A stretch of 58,279 bases of DNA, from the NCBI RefSeq assembly GCF_001434815.1, contig NZ_AZDU01000006.1, forward strand, positions 1 to 58,279, read 5' to 3'. The notes below the pieces were generated by a model that did no database searches, was not told where the DNA came from, and saw only the letters and a program-made list of their open reading frames with translations. This document shows, piece after piece, positions 8,202 to 17,247 of this stretch (positions within the stretch are counted from its first letter, which is position 1; each line of letters opens with the position of its first letter). Position numbers and translations under genes: made by a program. Origin of the DNA: Lactobacillus equicursoris DSM 19284 = JCM 14600 = CIP 110162 (GTDB lineage: Bacteria; Bacillota; Bacilli; Lactobacillales; Lactobacillaceae).

Positions 8202-10418
8202 ATGATCATGTTAAAGCCAGCACCAGAAGCTGCAGACTTAAAGTTTGCCAACGCACCAAAGAAGTTTATTAAGAGAGATGGTGCTTCCTTTAAATTTGAA
8301 CAATTCAAGTTGGAAATCGTCTTGGACGAACTGGGCCTGACTGACTTAGAAACCAAGGAAGCCGTTTTGGACAAGCTGTATGGCAAGCTTGCAGCCTACA
8401 CGGTTGATGCGGCAACTGTCCACAAGGACTTCAAGGAAAGCCTGAACGAACTGGGCTTTTTGGACGAAGCCAAGGAATACGAAGCCAAGCGCCAAGAAGA
8501 CGAAGAATTCTGGGCTGAACAAACCGACACCAAGCGCCGGTTGGCCAAGCTGGTTGACAAGGACCCAAGCATCGTTCACGAAAATGCCAACAAGGACTCT
8601 GACGTTTTTGCCACTCAAAGAGATTTGACTGCCGGGACGGTCGGCAAGACGGTTGGCTTGACCTTGATGCCGCAGCACATCGCCAAGGCCCACCTGCGCG
8701 GGGACATCCACTGGCACGACTTGGACTACACGCCCCTGTCACCAATGTCCAACTGCTGCTTAATCGACTTTGACTACATGCTCAACCACGGCTTCAAGAT
8801 CGGCAACGCCTTTGTGGAAGTACCAAACTCCATCCGGGTGGCCACTAGCCAAGTAGCGCAAATCATCACCAGCGTGGCTTCCAGCCAATACGGCGGCTGC
8901 TCTTTTGACCGCTGCGACGAAGTTCTGGCTCCTTTTGCCGAAAAGAACTACCAAAAGCACCTGGAAGAAGCTCGCGAATTCATCGATGATGAAGACAAGG
9001 TGGAAGCTTTTGCTAAAAAGCGCACCAAGAAGGACATCTACGATGCCATGCAAAGTCTTGAATACGAGATCAACACTATGTTCTCCAGCCAAGGGCAAAC
9101 CCCATTTACTACTTTGGGCTTTGGCTTAGGCACGAGCTGGATTGAAAAGGAAATCCAAAAGGATATTCTGAAGGTCCGCATCGAAGGCTTGGGCAGAGAG
9201 CACCGTACTGCCATCTTCCCGAAGCTGGTCTTCACTTTGAAGAAGGGGTTGAACCTGCACCCAACCGACCCTAACTACGACGTAAAGCGCCTGGCTTTGG
9301 AATGTGCAACCAAGAGAATGTACCCAGACGTTTTGAGCTACGACAAGATTATCGATATCACTGGCTCTTTCAAGGCGCCAATGGGCTGCCGTTCCTTCCT
9401 CCAAGGCTGGAAGGATGAAAACGGCCAAGAGGTCAACTCTGGCCGGATGAACCTGGGCGTGGTTACCATGAACCTGCCAAGAATCGCCATGGAAAGCAAG
9501 GGCGACATGGGCCGCTTCTGGGAAATCTTCAACGACCGTTTGGCCCTTTGCCGCCAAGCCGTTGAATTCAAGGCTCACCGGGTAACTGAAGCCAAGCCAG
9601 TCAACGCACCGACTCTGTACGAATACGGTGCCTTTGGCAAGGGCGTGGGCGATGATGGCGACGTGAACGATTTCTTCAAGAACGGCCGCGCAACGGTTTC
9701 TCTTGGCTACATCGGCCTGTACGAAGTTGGTACTGTCTTCTACGGTCCAAACTGGGAAAAGAACCCAGAAGCTAAGGCCTTCACCCTGGAAGTGGTTAAG
9801 AAGATGCACGACGCCTGCGCTAAGTGGGAAAAGGAAGACCCTAACCACTACCACTACAGTGTTTACTCTACGCCAAGCGAAAGCTTGACTGACCGCTTCT
9901 GCCGTCTCGACACGGAAAAGTTCGGCAAGGTCAAGGACATCACGGACAAGGACTACTACACCAACTCCTTCCACTACGACGTCCGCAAGCACCCAACTCC
10001 TTTTGAAAAGCTGGATTTTGAAAAGGACTACCCATACTACGCAGCTGGCGGCTTCATCCACTACTGCGAATACCCGAACCTGAAGCAAAACCCAGCAGCC
10101 CTGGAAGCAGTTTGGGACTGGGCTTACGACAAGGTTGGCTACCTGGGCACCAACACCCCAATCGACAAGTGCTACGAATGCGGCTTTGCTGGCGAATTCA
10201 AGTCAACGGCGAAGGGCTTTGAATGCCCACAATGTGGCAACCACAACCCAGAAACCTGTGACTGCGTCAAGAGAACTTGCGGCTACTTGGGCAACCCACT
10301 GAAGCGGCCAATGGTTCATGGCCGTCATGAAGAAATTGCTCACCGGGCAAAGCACATGACTTTGGGCCTTGTTGAAGAAGCTGCTTCAGCTGAAAAGCAA
10401 AAGAACAGCGAATACTAA
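8202..10418 (+). CDS. nrdD: Anaerobic ribonucleoside-triphosphate reductase, class III
   Basis: Oxygen-sensitive glycyl-radical enzyme that reduces ribonucleoside triphosphates to deoxyribonucleotides. The 738-residue product has an N-terminal ATP-cone allosteric domain (about residues 15-110), the large catalytic barrel, a C-terminal zinc-binding segment with CYECG, CPQCG and CDCVKRTCGY cysteine pairs, and the glycyl-radical loop RTCGYLG (radical Gly near 694). Two closely spaced ATGs (8202, 8208) follow AGAGG; I keep the first. The activase gene nrdG follows after a hairpin. The upstream region carries NrdR-like and DnaA-box-like sites, so control by dNTP status or the replication cycle is plausible but inferred. 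Confidence 0.97.
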   Translation: MIMLKPAPEAADLKFANAPKKFIKRDGASFKFEQFKLEIVLDELGLTDLETKEAVLDKLYGKLAAYTVDAATVHKDFKESLNELGFLDEAKEYEAKRQEDEEFWAEQTDTKRRLAKLVDKDPSIVHENANKDSDVFATQRDLTAGTVGKTVGLTLMPQHIAKAHLRGDIHWHDLDYTPLSPMSNCCLIDFDYMLNHGFKIGNAFVEVPNSIRVATSQVAQIITSVASSQYGGCSFDRCDEVLAPFAEKNYQKHLEEAREFIDDEDKVEAFAKKRTKKDIYDAMQSLEYEINTMFSSQGQTPFTTLGFGLGTSWIEKEIQKDILKVRIEGLGREHRTAIFPKLVFTLKKGLNLHPTDPNYDVKRLALECATKRMYPDVLSYDKIIDITGSFKAPMGCRSFLQGWKDENGQEVNSGRMNLGVVTMNLPRIAMESKGDMGRFWEIFNDRLALCRQAVEFKAHRVTEAKPVNAPTLYEYGAFGKGVGDDGDVNDFFKNGRATVSLGYIGLYEVGTVFYGPNWEKNPEAKAFTLEVVKKMHDACAKWEKEDPNHYHYSVYSTPSESLTDRFCRLDTEKFGKVKDITDKDYYTNSFHYDVRKHPTPFEKLDFEKDYPYYAAGGFIHYCEYPNLKQNPAALEAVWDWAYDKVGYLGTNTPIDKCYECGFAGEFKSTAKGFECPQCGNHNPETCDCVKRTCGYLGNPLKRPMVHGRHEEIAHRAKHMTLGLVEEAASAEKQKNSEY

Positions 10419-10445
10419 AATTGTGATCAAACAGCCAAGATAGTA

Positions 10446-10477
10446 AAATAGGCAAGGTGAGAGCCTTGCCTATTTTT
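10446..10477 (+). terminator. Hairpin terminator between nrdD and nrdG
   Basis: Stem AATAGGCAAGG/CCTTGCCTATT with loop TGAGAG and a following T-rich tract. It probably acts as a partial terminator that lowers nrdG relative to nrdD, since no separate nrdG promoter is obvious in the short gap. Confidence 0.75.
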
Positions 10478-10510
10478 ATTCAGAATCGTTAGCTTTTGAG
10501 GAGAAAAATC

Positions 10511-11230
10511 ATGCCAGAAAAAGACAAGAACCAGCAAGAAGGACCTGACGTCCGCGATAACCTGATCAGAATCAGCGTAGGCGGGGAAACCGTCTTTGTC
10601 GATGCCAACCAGTATAAGCCAAAAACTGAGGGCAAGGGCCCGGTCAAAAAGATGAAGCGGATGCCTAAAAATCCCAAGCCTGGCGAATGGATCTCAGAAG
10701 AGCACTCTAAGCACAAGATTGCCGACTACAAGCCTTTTAACTTCGTTGACGGGGAAGGGGTGCGGTGCTCACTTTACGTATCCGGCTGCCTTTTTGACTG
10801 CCCAGGCTGCTACAACCTGGCCGCGCAAAACTTTAACTATGGCCGCCCTTATACGCAAGAACTAGAAGACCAGATCATCGAAGACATTGGTCAGTCCTAC
10901 GTCCAGGGCTTGACCTTGCTTGGCGGGGAGCCCTTTTTAAATACTTGGGTCTGCAACAAGATCATTGACCGGGTGAGAAAGGAATTTGGCCACACTAAGG
11001 ACATCTGGTCCTGGTCCGGCTATACCTGGGAAGAATTGCTGAAAGAAACCCCAGACAAGCTGGACATGCTGCACAAGATCGACATCCTGGTTGATGGCCG
11101 CTTCATGGACAACCTGAAGGACTTGACCCTGCAATTTAGAGGGTCCAGCAACCAGCGGATCATTGACGTGCAAAAGTCGCTGGCAACGCCAGACCAGCAC
11201 CCAGTTCTCTGGGACAAGCTGATTCGCTAG
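10511..11230 (+). CDS. nrdG: Anaerobic ribonucleotide reductase activating protein (radical SAM)
   Basis: Radical-SAM activase that uses a 4Fe-4S cluster and S-adenosylmethionine to create the glycyl radical on NrdD. The cluster motif SGCLFDCPGC gives Cys93, Cys97 and Cys100, followed by a GGEPF motif. The ATG at 10511 has TGAGGAG nine bases upstream; an in-frame TTG at 10496 lies inside that signal and is unlikely. The 239-residue product has about 65 residues ahead of the core that most short NrdG proteins lack; this part is charged and includes KKMKRMPKNPKPGEW. It sits directly downstream of nrdD and 12 bp before the Fe-S assembly-like gene. Confidence 0.95.
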   Translation: MPEKDKNQQEGPDVRDNLIRISVGGETVFVDANQYKPKTEGKGPVKKMKRMPKNPKPGEWISEEHSKHKIADYKPFNFVDGEGVRCSLYVSGCLFDCPGCYNLAAQNFNYGRPYTQELEDQIIEDIGQSYVQGLTLLGGEPFLNTWVCNKIIDRVRKEFGHTKDIWSWSGYTWEELLKETPDKLDMLHKIDILVDGRFMDNLKDLTLQFRGSSNQRIIDVQKSLATPDQHPVLWDKLIR

Positions 11231-11242
11231 AAAAGAGGGTAT

Positions 11243-11830
11243 ATGGAAGTCACGCAGGCAGAATTAGCCAACCAAGTTTTGGAAAAATTGCAGGAGGTTG
11301 AAGACCCCGAGCTCTTAGTCGATGTGGTCAACCTGGGCTTGATCTACGGGATTGACCTGGATGATGGCCACTGCACGGTGACCATGACCCTGACGACGAT
11401 GGGCTGCCCCTTAAGCGGCTACTTGGACCAAGCCATTAAAAAGGCGGTCTTAGAAGTGCCAGGGATTGACCAGGTTGATATCAAGCTGGTCTGGTACCCG
11501 GTTTGGAGCGTTGACCGGATGTCTGACAGTGCCAAAAGGCAACTGGGGATTGGGGAGGAAACTGAGCAAAAGAAGCAAGAGAAGGTGGAAAATTCCGTAG
11601 ACACGGTAAAGCAAATCGACTGCCACACCCCGATCAAGACTTTTGCCGACAAATATCCAAGCTTTGCTGACGACATGGCATCGATCGGCTTTGACCGGAT
11701 CAAGATCCCGGGGATGCTGAACACGGTCGGCCGGGTGATGAACCTGAAATTGGGTAGCCAGGCCATGGGCTTTGACCTAGCTGAATTCAAGCAGAAGCTG
11801 GAAGAGAAAGGATATCAGGTGAGCGACTAA
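11243..11830 (+). CDS. DUF59 (MIP18/PaaD-like) plus DUF1858 protein, probable Fe-S assembly factor
   Basis: A 195-residue two-domain protein. Residues 1-100 are a DUF59/PaaD-like metal-sulfur cluster assembly domain, with the usual VEDPEL start and the conserved MGCPL cysteine (Cys55). After a charged linker, residues about 125-195 match the DUF1858 type (TFADKYPSFADDMASIGF). Its place between nrdG and a hemerythrin-like gene, with a 12-bp gap before it and a TAATG overlap after it, suggests delivery or repair of Fe-S clusters for the oxygen-sensitive NrdG. That role is inferred from context. Confidence 0.85.
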   Translation: MEVTQAELANQVLEKLQEVEDPELLVDVVNLGLIYGIDLDDGHCTVTMTLTTMGCPLSGYLDQAIKKAVLEVPGIDQVDIKLVWYPVWSVDRMSDSAKRQLGIGEETEQKKQEKVENSVDTVKQIDCHTPIKTFADKYPSFADDMASIGFDRIKIPGMLNTVGRVMNLKLGSQAMGFDLAEFKQKLEEKGYQVSD

Positions 11831-13152
11831 TGGCTTTGTCACTAAAAGATCGGCAGGACAAGATTTTGCAGATCTTGCGCTTTTTGCAAGAAGATGGCGA
11901 CTTTGACCAGGCCAAGAGCATGTTTCAAACCGCCTTTGACGAGGTTTCCGTCAAAGAAATCACCGAAGCCGAGCGAGCTTTGATTGCTAGCGGTCTTCCC
12001 CCCCAGGAAATCCAGAACCTCTGCACTGTCCACGCCGAGGTTTTCCGGGGAGCCATCGGGGAAAAAGAAGAACTGCCAGCCTTTGAAAAGCCGGGCCATC
12101 CGGTTCACACATTGAAGCAGGAAAACTTGGTTTTGACCAGCTTGGTGAACGACGCCCTTTTGCCAGATCTGGACAAATTTTTAGCTGGGAAAAAGGAAAA
12201 ATTAGCTGCCATCCGGCAAGAACTAGCTGACCTCAGCCAGATCCACAAGCACTACACCAGAAAAGAAATTTCCATGTTTCCCCTGATGACCAAGTACGGG
12301 ATTACGGCGCCGCCCCAGGTCATGTGGGGCGTTGATGACGACATCCGCCGCTGGATCAAGGAAGCCAAGGACGAAGCTGGCAAGGAGAATCCTGATCCAG
12401 ACTTGTTGGCTCAAAAGATCAAGCAGGCTGCTAAAGAAGTGACGGAGATGATCTTCAAAGAAGAAGCGATCATGATCCCGCTTTTGGCCGATGTCGCCAG
12501 CCCATTAGACTGGCAGGCGGTGAAAGAAGATGAAGGCCAGGTGGGCTACTGCCTGATCAACCCGCCGGTCAACTGGAAGCCGGCTGCCAAGGAAATTGCC
12601 GACTTCAAGCAAAATCCCGAAACCATCGCCAAGTGGAATGCGCAGGTGGACCTTTTTGCCCAAAACCTGGGCGGCAATGAAAAGGAAAACTATGATCGGC
12701 AGGTTGCCGTGGCTGAAGGAGAAAAGGCAAATGGGGAAAAAGATAATCAGCTGTCTAGTCTCTTTGTCGACTTCGCGGAAGGGCGGCTGCGGGTCGACCA
12801 GCTCCGGGCCATGTTCAGCGTGATGCCGTTTGACATCGCCTTTGTCGACGATACCGACACCATCCGCTTCTTTGGCGGCAATTGCGGCTTTTATCCCCAC
12901 TCTAAAAATGACCTGGGGATGAACCTCTTCAGCATCCACATGCCCAAGAGCGTGTCCAAGGTCAAGCAGATTGTTGACGACCTGCGGACCGGGAAAAAGG
13001 ACAAGCACGAGTTTTGGTTTGAAATCCGGGGCCGCTTTGTCTACATCCAGTACATCGCGGTCAGAAGCGAGGGCAAGTACCTGGGCGTTTTGGAAGTCTT
13101 GCAAGACGCGACCTATGTCCGGTCTTTAAAAGGCAGCAAGAAAGATTTATAA
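11830..13152 (+). CDS. DUF438 / hemerythrin-like / PAS protein
   Basis: A 440-residue cytoplasmic protein. It has an N-terminal DUF438 region (about 1-90), a hemerythrin-like HHE region with HPVHTLKQEN and HKHYTRKE, and a C-terminal PAS-like domain (about 310-430, from FDIAFVDDTDTIRFFGGN). Its ATG overlaps the stop of the preceding gene (TAATG), so the two are translationally coupled. A di-iron hemerythrin fold and PAS domain suit sensing or binding of O2, NO or redox state. Together with its Fe-S assembly-like partner it probably protects or tunes the class III reductase system; the exact activity is unknown. Confidence 0.85.
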   Translation: MALSLKDRQDKILQILRFLQEDGDFDQAKSMFQTAFDEVSVKEITEAERALIASGLPPQEIQNLCTVHAEVFRGAIGEKEELPAFEKPGHPVHTLKQENLVLTSLVNDALLPDLDKFLAGKKEKLAAIRQELADLSQIHKHYTRKEISMFPLMTKYGITAPPQVMWGVDDDIRRWIKEAKDEAGKENPDPDLLAQKIKQAAKEVTEMIFKEEAIMIPLLADVASPLDWQAVKEDEGQVGYCLINPPVNWKPAAKEIADFKQNPETIAKWNAQVDLFAQNLGGNEKENYDRQVAVAEGEKANGEKDNQLSSLFVDFAEGRLRVDQLRAMFSVMPFDIAFVDDTDTIRFFGGNCGFYPHSKNDLGMNLFSIHMPKSVSKVKQIVDDLRTGKKDKHEFWFEIRGRFVYIQYIAVRSEGKYLGVLEVLQDATYVRSLKGSKKDL

Positions 13153-13248
13153 TAAAATAGATAAGAAACAGTTCATGCCTTGCATGGGCTTTTCTTTTTG
13201 CAAAAGTGATCAGGTTAATGAATTAAATTAGGAAAGGGGACGATCTTT

Positions 13249-14469
13249 GTGAAAACTAAACATGGTCAGCAGACCTTGCCGGAAATTGGCCTACCTTGGC
13301 TGGTGGTGGCAGAATTGGCCACCTGGATTGGAGCCAGCTTTATCTGGCCCTTGACTTCGGTTTATCTGAATAAAAGGCTGGGGATCAGCCTGTCGGTGAT
13401 CGGGATCGTTCTTTTTTGCAACTGTGCAGCCAACATGGTGGGGTCCACGATTAGCGGGCGCTTGTTTGACAAGTTCAACCCCTATCCCTTGATTGTCGGG
13501 GGGATGGGTCTGGACGCCCTAGTCTTACTGGCTATGGCCTTCTTCCATGGCTGGCCGATTTACTGGTTCTGGCTGGTCTGCACTGGCTTTTTGGGTGGCT
13601 GGAATGGGGCCTTGGTCAATTCCATCGCTACCAGCTTGAAAAAGTATCCAGGACGGTATATTTTTAACATCCTCTACTTCTCCCAGAACCTGGGCGTGGT
13701 CATCGGGACCCTGATCGTGGGGTATCTTTATGACTACTCCATCCACTTGCTCTTTATCATCGCCAGCTGCCTTTTCTTGATCGGGACGGTTGTGGCCTTG
13801 ACCAAGTTCCGGCCAATCATTGCCTACCATGCTGAAAGAAAAGAGAAGCAAAAGAGTGGGCAAGCGCCGACCAAGGCCGAGCCAATGCCAAAGGCCAATT
13901 TCTACATGACCCTGGGCTTCTTCATCACCTTGGGCGTAACCTGGTTGATGTACATGAACTGGGAGTCTAACCTCTCCGTTTACATGGTCAGCTTAGGGAT
14001 TCCTTTCCACCTGTATTCCACCTTGTGGACCATCAATGCCAGCATCATCGTGGTCGTGCAGCTGATCTTGGCGCGCTTCCCGGGGATTTTTAAGACGATC
14101 TACCAGCAGATCTTTTTTGGCATTTTCATGTTTGCCATTTCCTGGCTGACCTTGATTTTTGCCAAAACGTACCCGGGCTTCGTCTTGTCGATGTCCATCC
14201 TAACCTTGGGTGAATCGACCGCCTTTTCGGCGATTCCGGCCTATGTCAACGACATGTCGCCGTATTCCAGCAAGGGCAAGTACCAGGGCTTAACCTTGGT
14301 GGCCAGCGGGGTCGGCCGGGCCTTTGGGCCGCTGTTTGGCGGGACCTTGATTGACCTATTTGGCTACAAGACCATGTTTGTCGTGGCCAGCTGCGGGATT
14401 TTTCTGTGCTTGATCGCTCTGGTTCCGCTCAAGGCTAAGCTGAAGGACCAGGTGCATTATTTTAGATAA
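13249..14469 (+). CDS. Major facilitator superfamily transporter
   Basis: A 406-residue membrane protein with about 12 hydrophobic segments and a central basic loop (HAERKEKQKSGQAP), the usual two-bundle MFS layout. An MFS loop-like motif, SGRLFDKFNPYP, follows the second segment. The start is GTG at 13249, preceded by AGGAAAGGGG. It is monocistronic, with a terminator directly after it. The pattern resembles drug or multidrug exporters of Gram-positive bacteria, but the substrate cannot be predicted. Confidence 0.88.
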   Translation: MKTKHGQQTLPEIGLPWLVVAELATWIGASFIWPLTSVYLNKRLGISLSVIGIVLFCNCAANMVGSTISGRLFDKFNPYPLIVGGMGLDALVLLAMAFFHGWPIYWFWLVCTGFLGGWNGALVNSIATSLKKYPGRYIFNILYFSQNLGVVIGTLIVGYLYDYSIHLLFIIASCLFLIGTVVALTKFRPIIAYHAERKEKQKSGQAPTKAEPMPKANFYMTLGFFITLGVTWLMYMNWESNLSVYMVSLGIPFHLYSTLWTINASIIVVVQLILARFPGIFKTIYQQIFFGIFMFAISWLTLIFAKTYPGFVLSMSILTLGESTAFSAIPAYVNDMSPYSSKGKYQGLTLVASGVGRAFGPLFGGTLIDLFGYKTMFVVASCGIFLCLIALVPLKAKLKDQVHYFR

Positions 14470-14474
14470 GTTGT

Positions 14475-14505
14475 AAGACCAAGCCGTGTGGGCTTGGTCT
14501 TTTTA
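14475..14505 (+). terminator. Terminator of the MFS gene
   Basis: Perfect 11-bp stem AAGACCAAGCC/GGCTTGGTCTT with loop GTGTG, followed by TTT. Confidence 0.9.
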
Positions 14506-14590
14506 GCTAAAAAGCAAAGCATTTCCATAACGCTTTCCCTTGTAAAAATGTAAAATAAAAGAATAGTGAAAAATATAGGAGGTAAAGTTC

Positions 14591-14938
14591 ATGCTCAAAG
14601 TTTACGGGACTAAGCTTTGTCCTGACTGCATCGCGTTTGAAGCTAGTTTTAAGAAGTATGGTATCGACTACCAATTCGTCAACATTTTCGAATCAATGCC
14701 AAAGTTTAAAGAATTTCTGCGCTTGAGAGACCAAAATCCAGCCTTCGCTGAAGCTAGAGAAGCTGGCAACGCTGGCATTCCCGCCATCACTGAAGCAGAT
14801 GGCAGCGTCAACCTTGACTGGGAAGGCTACTTAAAAGCACGCGGCTTTGAACCAATCTGGCCTAAGGAAGCCGATGAACAAATGGCCAAGATCCAAGCTG
14901 AAAAGAATGCTTGCGCTATCAACCAAGCTGGTTGCTAA
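14591..14938 (+). CDS. Glutaredoxin-like thioredoxin-fold protein
   Basis: A 115-residue cytoplasmic protein starting MLKVYGTKLCPDC, with a CxxC redox motif (Cys10, Cys13) and a GIPAI segment corresponding to the cis-Pro loop. It probably acts as a thiol-disulfide oxidoreductase. Two extra cysteines occur near the C terminus (NACAINQAGC). The ATG follows TAGGAGGTAAAG. It lies 18 bp upstream of pepO and may be co-transcribed with it; a functional link between the two is not obvious. Confidence 0.85.
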   Translation: MLKVYGTKLCPDCIAFEASFKKYGIDYQFVNIFESMPKFKEFLRLRDQNPAFAEAREAGNAGIPAITEADGSVNLDWEGYLKARGFEPIWPKEADEQMAKIQAEKNACAINQAGC

Positions 14939-14956
14939 TTTTTAAAGGAGAAAAAG

Positions 14957-16900
14957 ATGAAAAATAACGTACGCGGCGGCGCCGGCGACACGACTGTTTT
15001 AAACAAGGACGCCCGCCCACAAGACAACCTGTATTTGGCGGTTAACTCCGAATACCTGGACAAGCTGGAAATCCCAGCTGACCGCTCCAGCATGGGCAGC
15101 TTTGTCCAAATCGCTGACAATGTTGAAAAGACCTTGATGGCTGACTTTGCGGCCTTTGCAAATGGTAAAAAAGAAATTCCTGACGTGCCTAACTTGAACA
15201 AGGCCGTTGAGCTCTACAAGCTGGCCAAGGACTTTGACAAGCGAAACAGCGACGGTGCTGCGCCAATCCAAGCCGACTTGAAGCAGCTACAAGCCCTGAC
15301 TTGGGACGAATTTAACCAAAACGCGGCCGGCTTGGCCAAGGCTGGCTTTGACCTGCCTTTTGCTGTTTCGGTTGATGCTGATATGAAAAATACCAAGCAA
15401 AACATCGTCTACTTTGGCGGTCCCAGCGTCTTCTTGCCTGACACCACCACCTACCAAAGCGACGATGCCGAAAAGCTTTTGGGCGTTTTGAAAGAACAAA
15501 GTGTCAAGCTGCTGACCATGGCCGGCGTAGCTGAAGCTGACGCGGAAAAGTACGTGGACCAAGCCCTGGCTTACGACGGCCGTCTTTCCAAGGTCGTGAA
15601 GTCCAGCGAAGAATGGGCCGACTACCCAGCCATGTACAACCCAATTGCTAGCGGCGACTTCAAGGCTAAGTTTACCCACTTTGACATTGCTGGCTTCTTG
15701 AAGAATTACCTGGGCCAAGACGTGGACACTTTGATCAACTCCGAGCCACGCTACTTAGACCAAGCTGACAGTTTGATTAACGGCGACCTCTTTGACGAAA
15801 TCAAGGGCTGGATGATCGTCAAGTTCATCAACGGCGCAGCTTCCAGCTTGTCTCAAGCCTTCCGTGAAGCTGCCTTCCCATTCCACCAAGCCTTGACTGG
15901 ACAACCAGAATTGGCCAACGGGGAAAAGCAAGCCTTCCGTTTGGCTGATGGCACCTTTAGCGAAGTGGTCGGTGTTTACTACGGTCAAACCTACTTTGGT
16001 CAAGCCGCTAAGGATGACGTTTTAGGGATGATCCACCGTATGCTCAAGGTTTACGAACAGCGGATTGCGGAAAACGATTGGCTGTCTCAATCAACCAAGG
16101 ACAAGGCGATCGTTAAGCTGCAAGCCCTGATCTTGAAGGTGGGCTACCCAGATAAGATTGAAGAAATCTACAACCGCTTGGAAGTTACTCCGGCTAGCGA
16201 AGGCGGCAGCCTTTACTCCAACTTGAAGGCTGCAGGCCAAGCAAGCCTCAAGTACAGTTTGGAAAAATTGACCAAGCCGGTTGACCGGACGGTATGGCTG
16301 ATGCCAGGGGACCTGGTTAACGCCTGCTACGACCCACAAAGAAACGATATCACCTTCCCTGCGGCCATCTTGCAGGCGCCATTTTACAGTGTGGACCAAA
16401 GCCGGGCAGCCAACTACGGCGGGATCGGTGCAGTCATTGCCCACGAAGTTTCTCATGCCTTTGACAACAACGGTGCCCAATTCGACGAATTCGGCAACCT
16501 GAAGAACTGGTGGACCGAAGAGGACTACAAGGAATTCGCCAAGCGGACCCAAGCCGAAATCGACCTCTTTGACGGGCTCAAGTACGGTCCAAGCACCCTG
16601 AACGGCAAGCAGATTGTGTCAGAAAACATCGCTGACCAAGGCGGCTTGACGGCAGCCATGACGGCATGCAAGGAAGAAGGGGAAGACCTGAAGGACTTCT
16701 ACGCCAACTGGGCAAGAGTCTGGGCGCAAAAGTCTTTGGAAGCAGCCATTAAGATGATCGTGTCCATCGACGTCCACGCGCCAGGTCCATTAAGAGCTAA
16801 CGTCCAAGCTCAATGCCAGGACGAGTTCTACGAAACCTTCGACGTCAAGCCAGGTGACGGGATGTACCTGGAAAAGGACAAGCGGGTTAAGATCTGGTAG
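14957..16900 (+). CDS. pepO: Endopeptidase PepO (M13 neprilysin-like metallopeptidase)
   Basis: Zinc endopeptidase of 647 residues, the normal size for bacterial M13 enzymes. The catalytic motif HEVSH (His496, Glu497, His500) and the third-ligand motif ENIAD (Glu556, Asp560) are intact. No signal peptide is present, fitting the intracellular PepO enzymes of lactic acid bacteria that degrade casein-derived oligopeptides taken up by Opp. The ATG has AAAGGAG upstream. A strong terminator follows. The same window encodes a peptide-binding protein, so the two fit one peptide-utilisation pathway, though they are not linked transcriptionally. Confidence 0.95.
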   Translation: MKNNVRGGAGDTTVLNKDARPQDNLYLAVNSEYLDKLEIPADRSSMGSFVQIADNVEKTLMADFAAFANGKKEIPDVPNLNKAVELYKLAKDFDKRNSDGAAPIQADLKQLQALTWDEFNQNAAGLAKAGFDLPFAVSVDADMKNTKQNIVYFGGPSVFLPDTTTYQSDDAEKLLGVLKEQSVKLLTMAGVAEADAEKYVDQALAYDGRLSKVVKSSEEWADYPAMYNPIASGDFKAKFTHFDIAGFLKNYLGQDVDTLINSEPRYLDQADSLINGDLFDEIKGWMIVKFINGAASSLSQAFREAAFPFHQALTGQPELANGEKQAFRLADGTFSEVVGVYYGQTYFGQAAKDDVLGMIHRMLKVYEQRIAENDWLSQSTKDKAIVKLQALILKVGYPDKIEEIYNRLEVTPASEGGSLYSNLKAAGQASLKYSLEKLTKPVDRTVWLMPGDLVNACYDPQRNDITFPAAILQAPFYSVDQSRAANYGGIGAVIAHEVSHAFDNNGAQFDEFGNLKNWWTEEDYKEFAKRTQAEIDLFDGLKYGPSTLNGKQIVSENIADQGGLTAAMTACKEEGEDLKDFYANWARVWAQKSLEAAIKMIVSIDVHAPGPLRANVQAQCQDEFYETFDVKPGDGMYLEKDKRVKIW

Positions 16901-16921
16901 GCTTTTTCCAAAAAGTAAAAC

Positions 16922-16957
16922 AAAAGGAAGTCAGATCAAGCGATCTGGCTTCCTTTT
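16922..16957 (+). terminator. Terminator of pepO
   Basis: Stem AAAAGGAAGTCAGATC/GATCTGGCTTCCTTTT with one G-T pair and loop AAGC, followed by a T run. Confidence 0.9.
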
Positions 16958-17180
16958 TGCTGTGTGTCTGTCTAATGTGTTGTGTGTAAAAGAGGAAAAA
17001 AGAAAAAGTAATTTTATAGGAGAAGCTCTTTGCTTCTGTCTATGCTTATATAATAACGGGATTTTGTTTCCAATTTATGACCAGTTTGGTGAACTTCAAT
17101 GAAAAAACTCTTTGCATTTTCTTTAAATGCTTAAGAAGTTAAAAAGAACTAATATTAGACCGCAAGGTCATTTTCACAGC
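16958..17180. other. Non-coding stretch between convergent pepO and kup
   Basis: AT-rich intergenic sequence. An ORF running through it is only an out-of-frame extension over the pepO end. It contains a TATAAT-like block near 17050 and a small GACC/GGTC hairpin near 17160; I see no gene or convincing promoter. Confidence 0.5.
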
Positions 17181-17224
17181 AAAACAAAAGCAGCCGCTCC
17201 ATCAACGACTGCTCTTGTTTTTTG
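17181..17224. terminator. Bidirectional terminator, mainly for kup
   Basis: Imperfect stem AAAACAAAAGCAGCCG/CGACTGCTCTTGTTTT (17181-17196, 17206-17221) with U-rich ends on both strands. A second perfect hairpin, GGCTATTT/AAATAGCC (17224-17243), lies beside it just after the kup stop codon. Confidence 0.75.
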
Positions 17225-17247
17225 GCTATTTAGTCAAATAGCCTTTG

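Noticed and set aside
9126-10088. A 320-codon open frame on the minus strand opposite nrdD
   Set aside because: It is a by-product of G/C-rich third positions in nrdD, has no ribosome binding site, and its translation is Val/Leu/His-rich low-information sequence. Similar long antisense frames oppose asnB (5944-6627) and the DUF438 gene (12505-13104).
16854-17102. An 82-residue ORF beyond pepO
   Set aside because: It begins inside pepO in another frame and runs through the pepO terminator.
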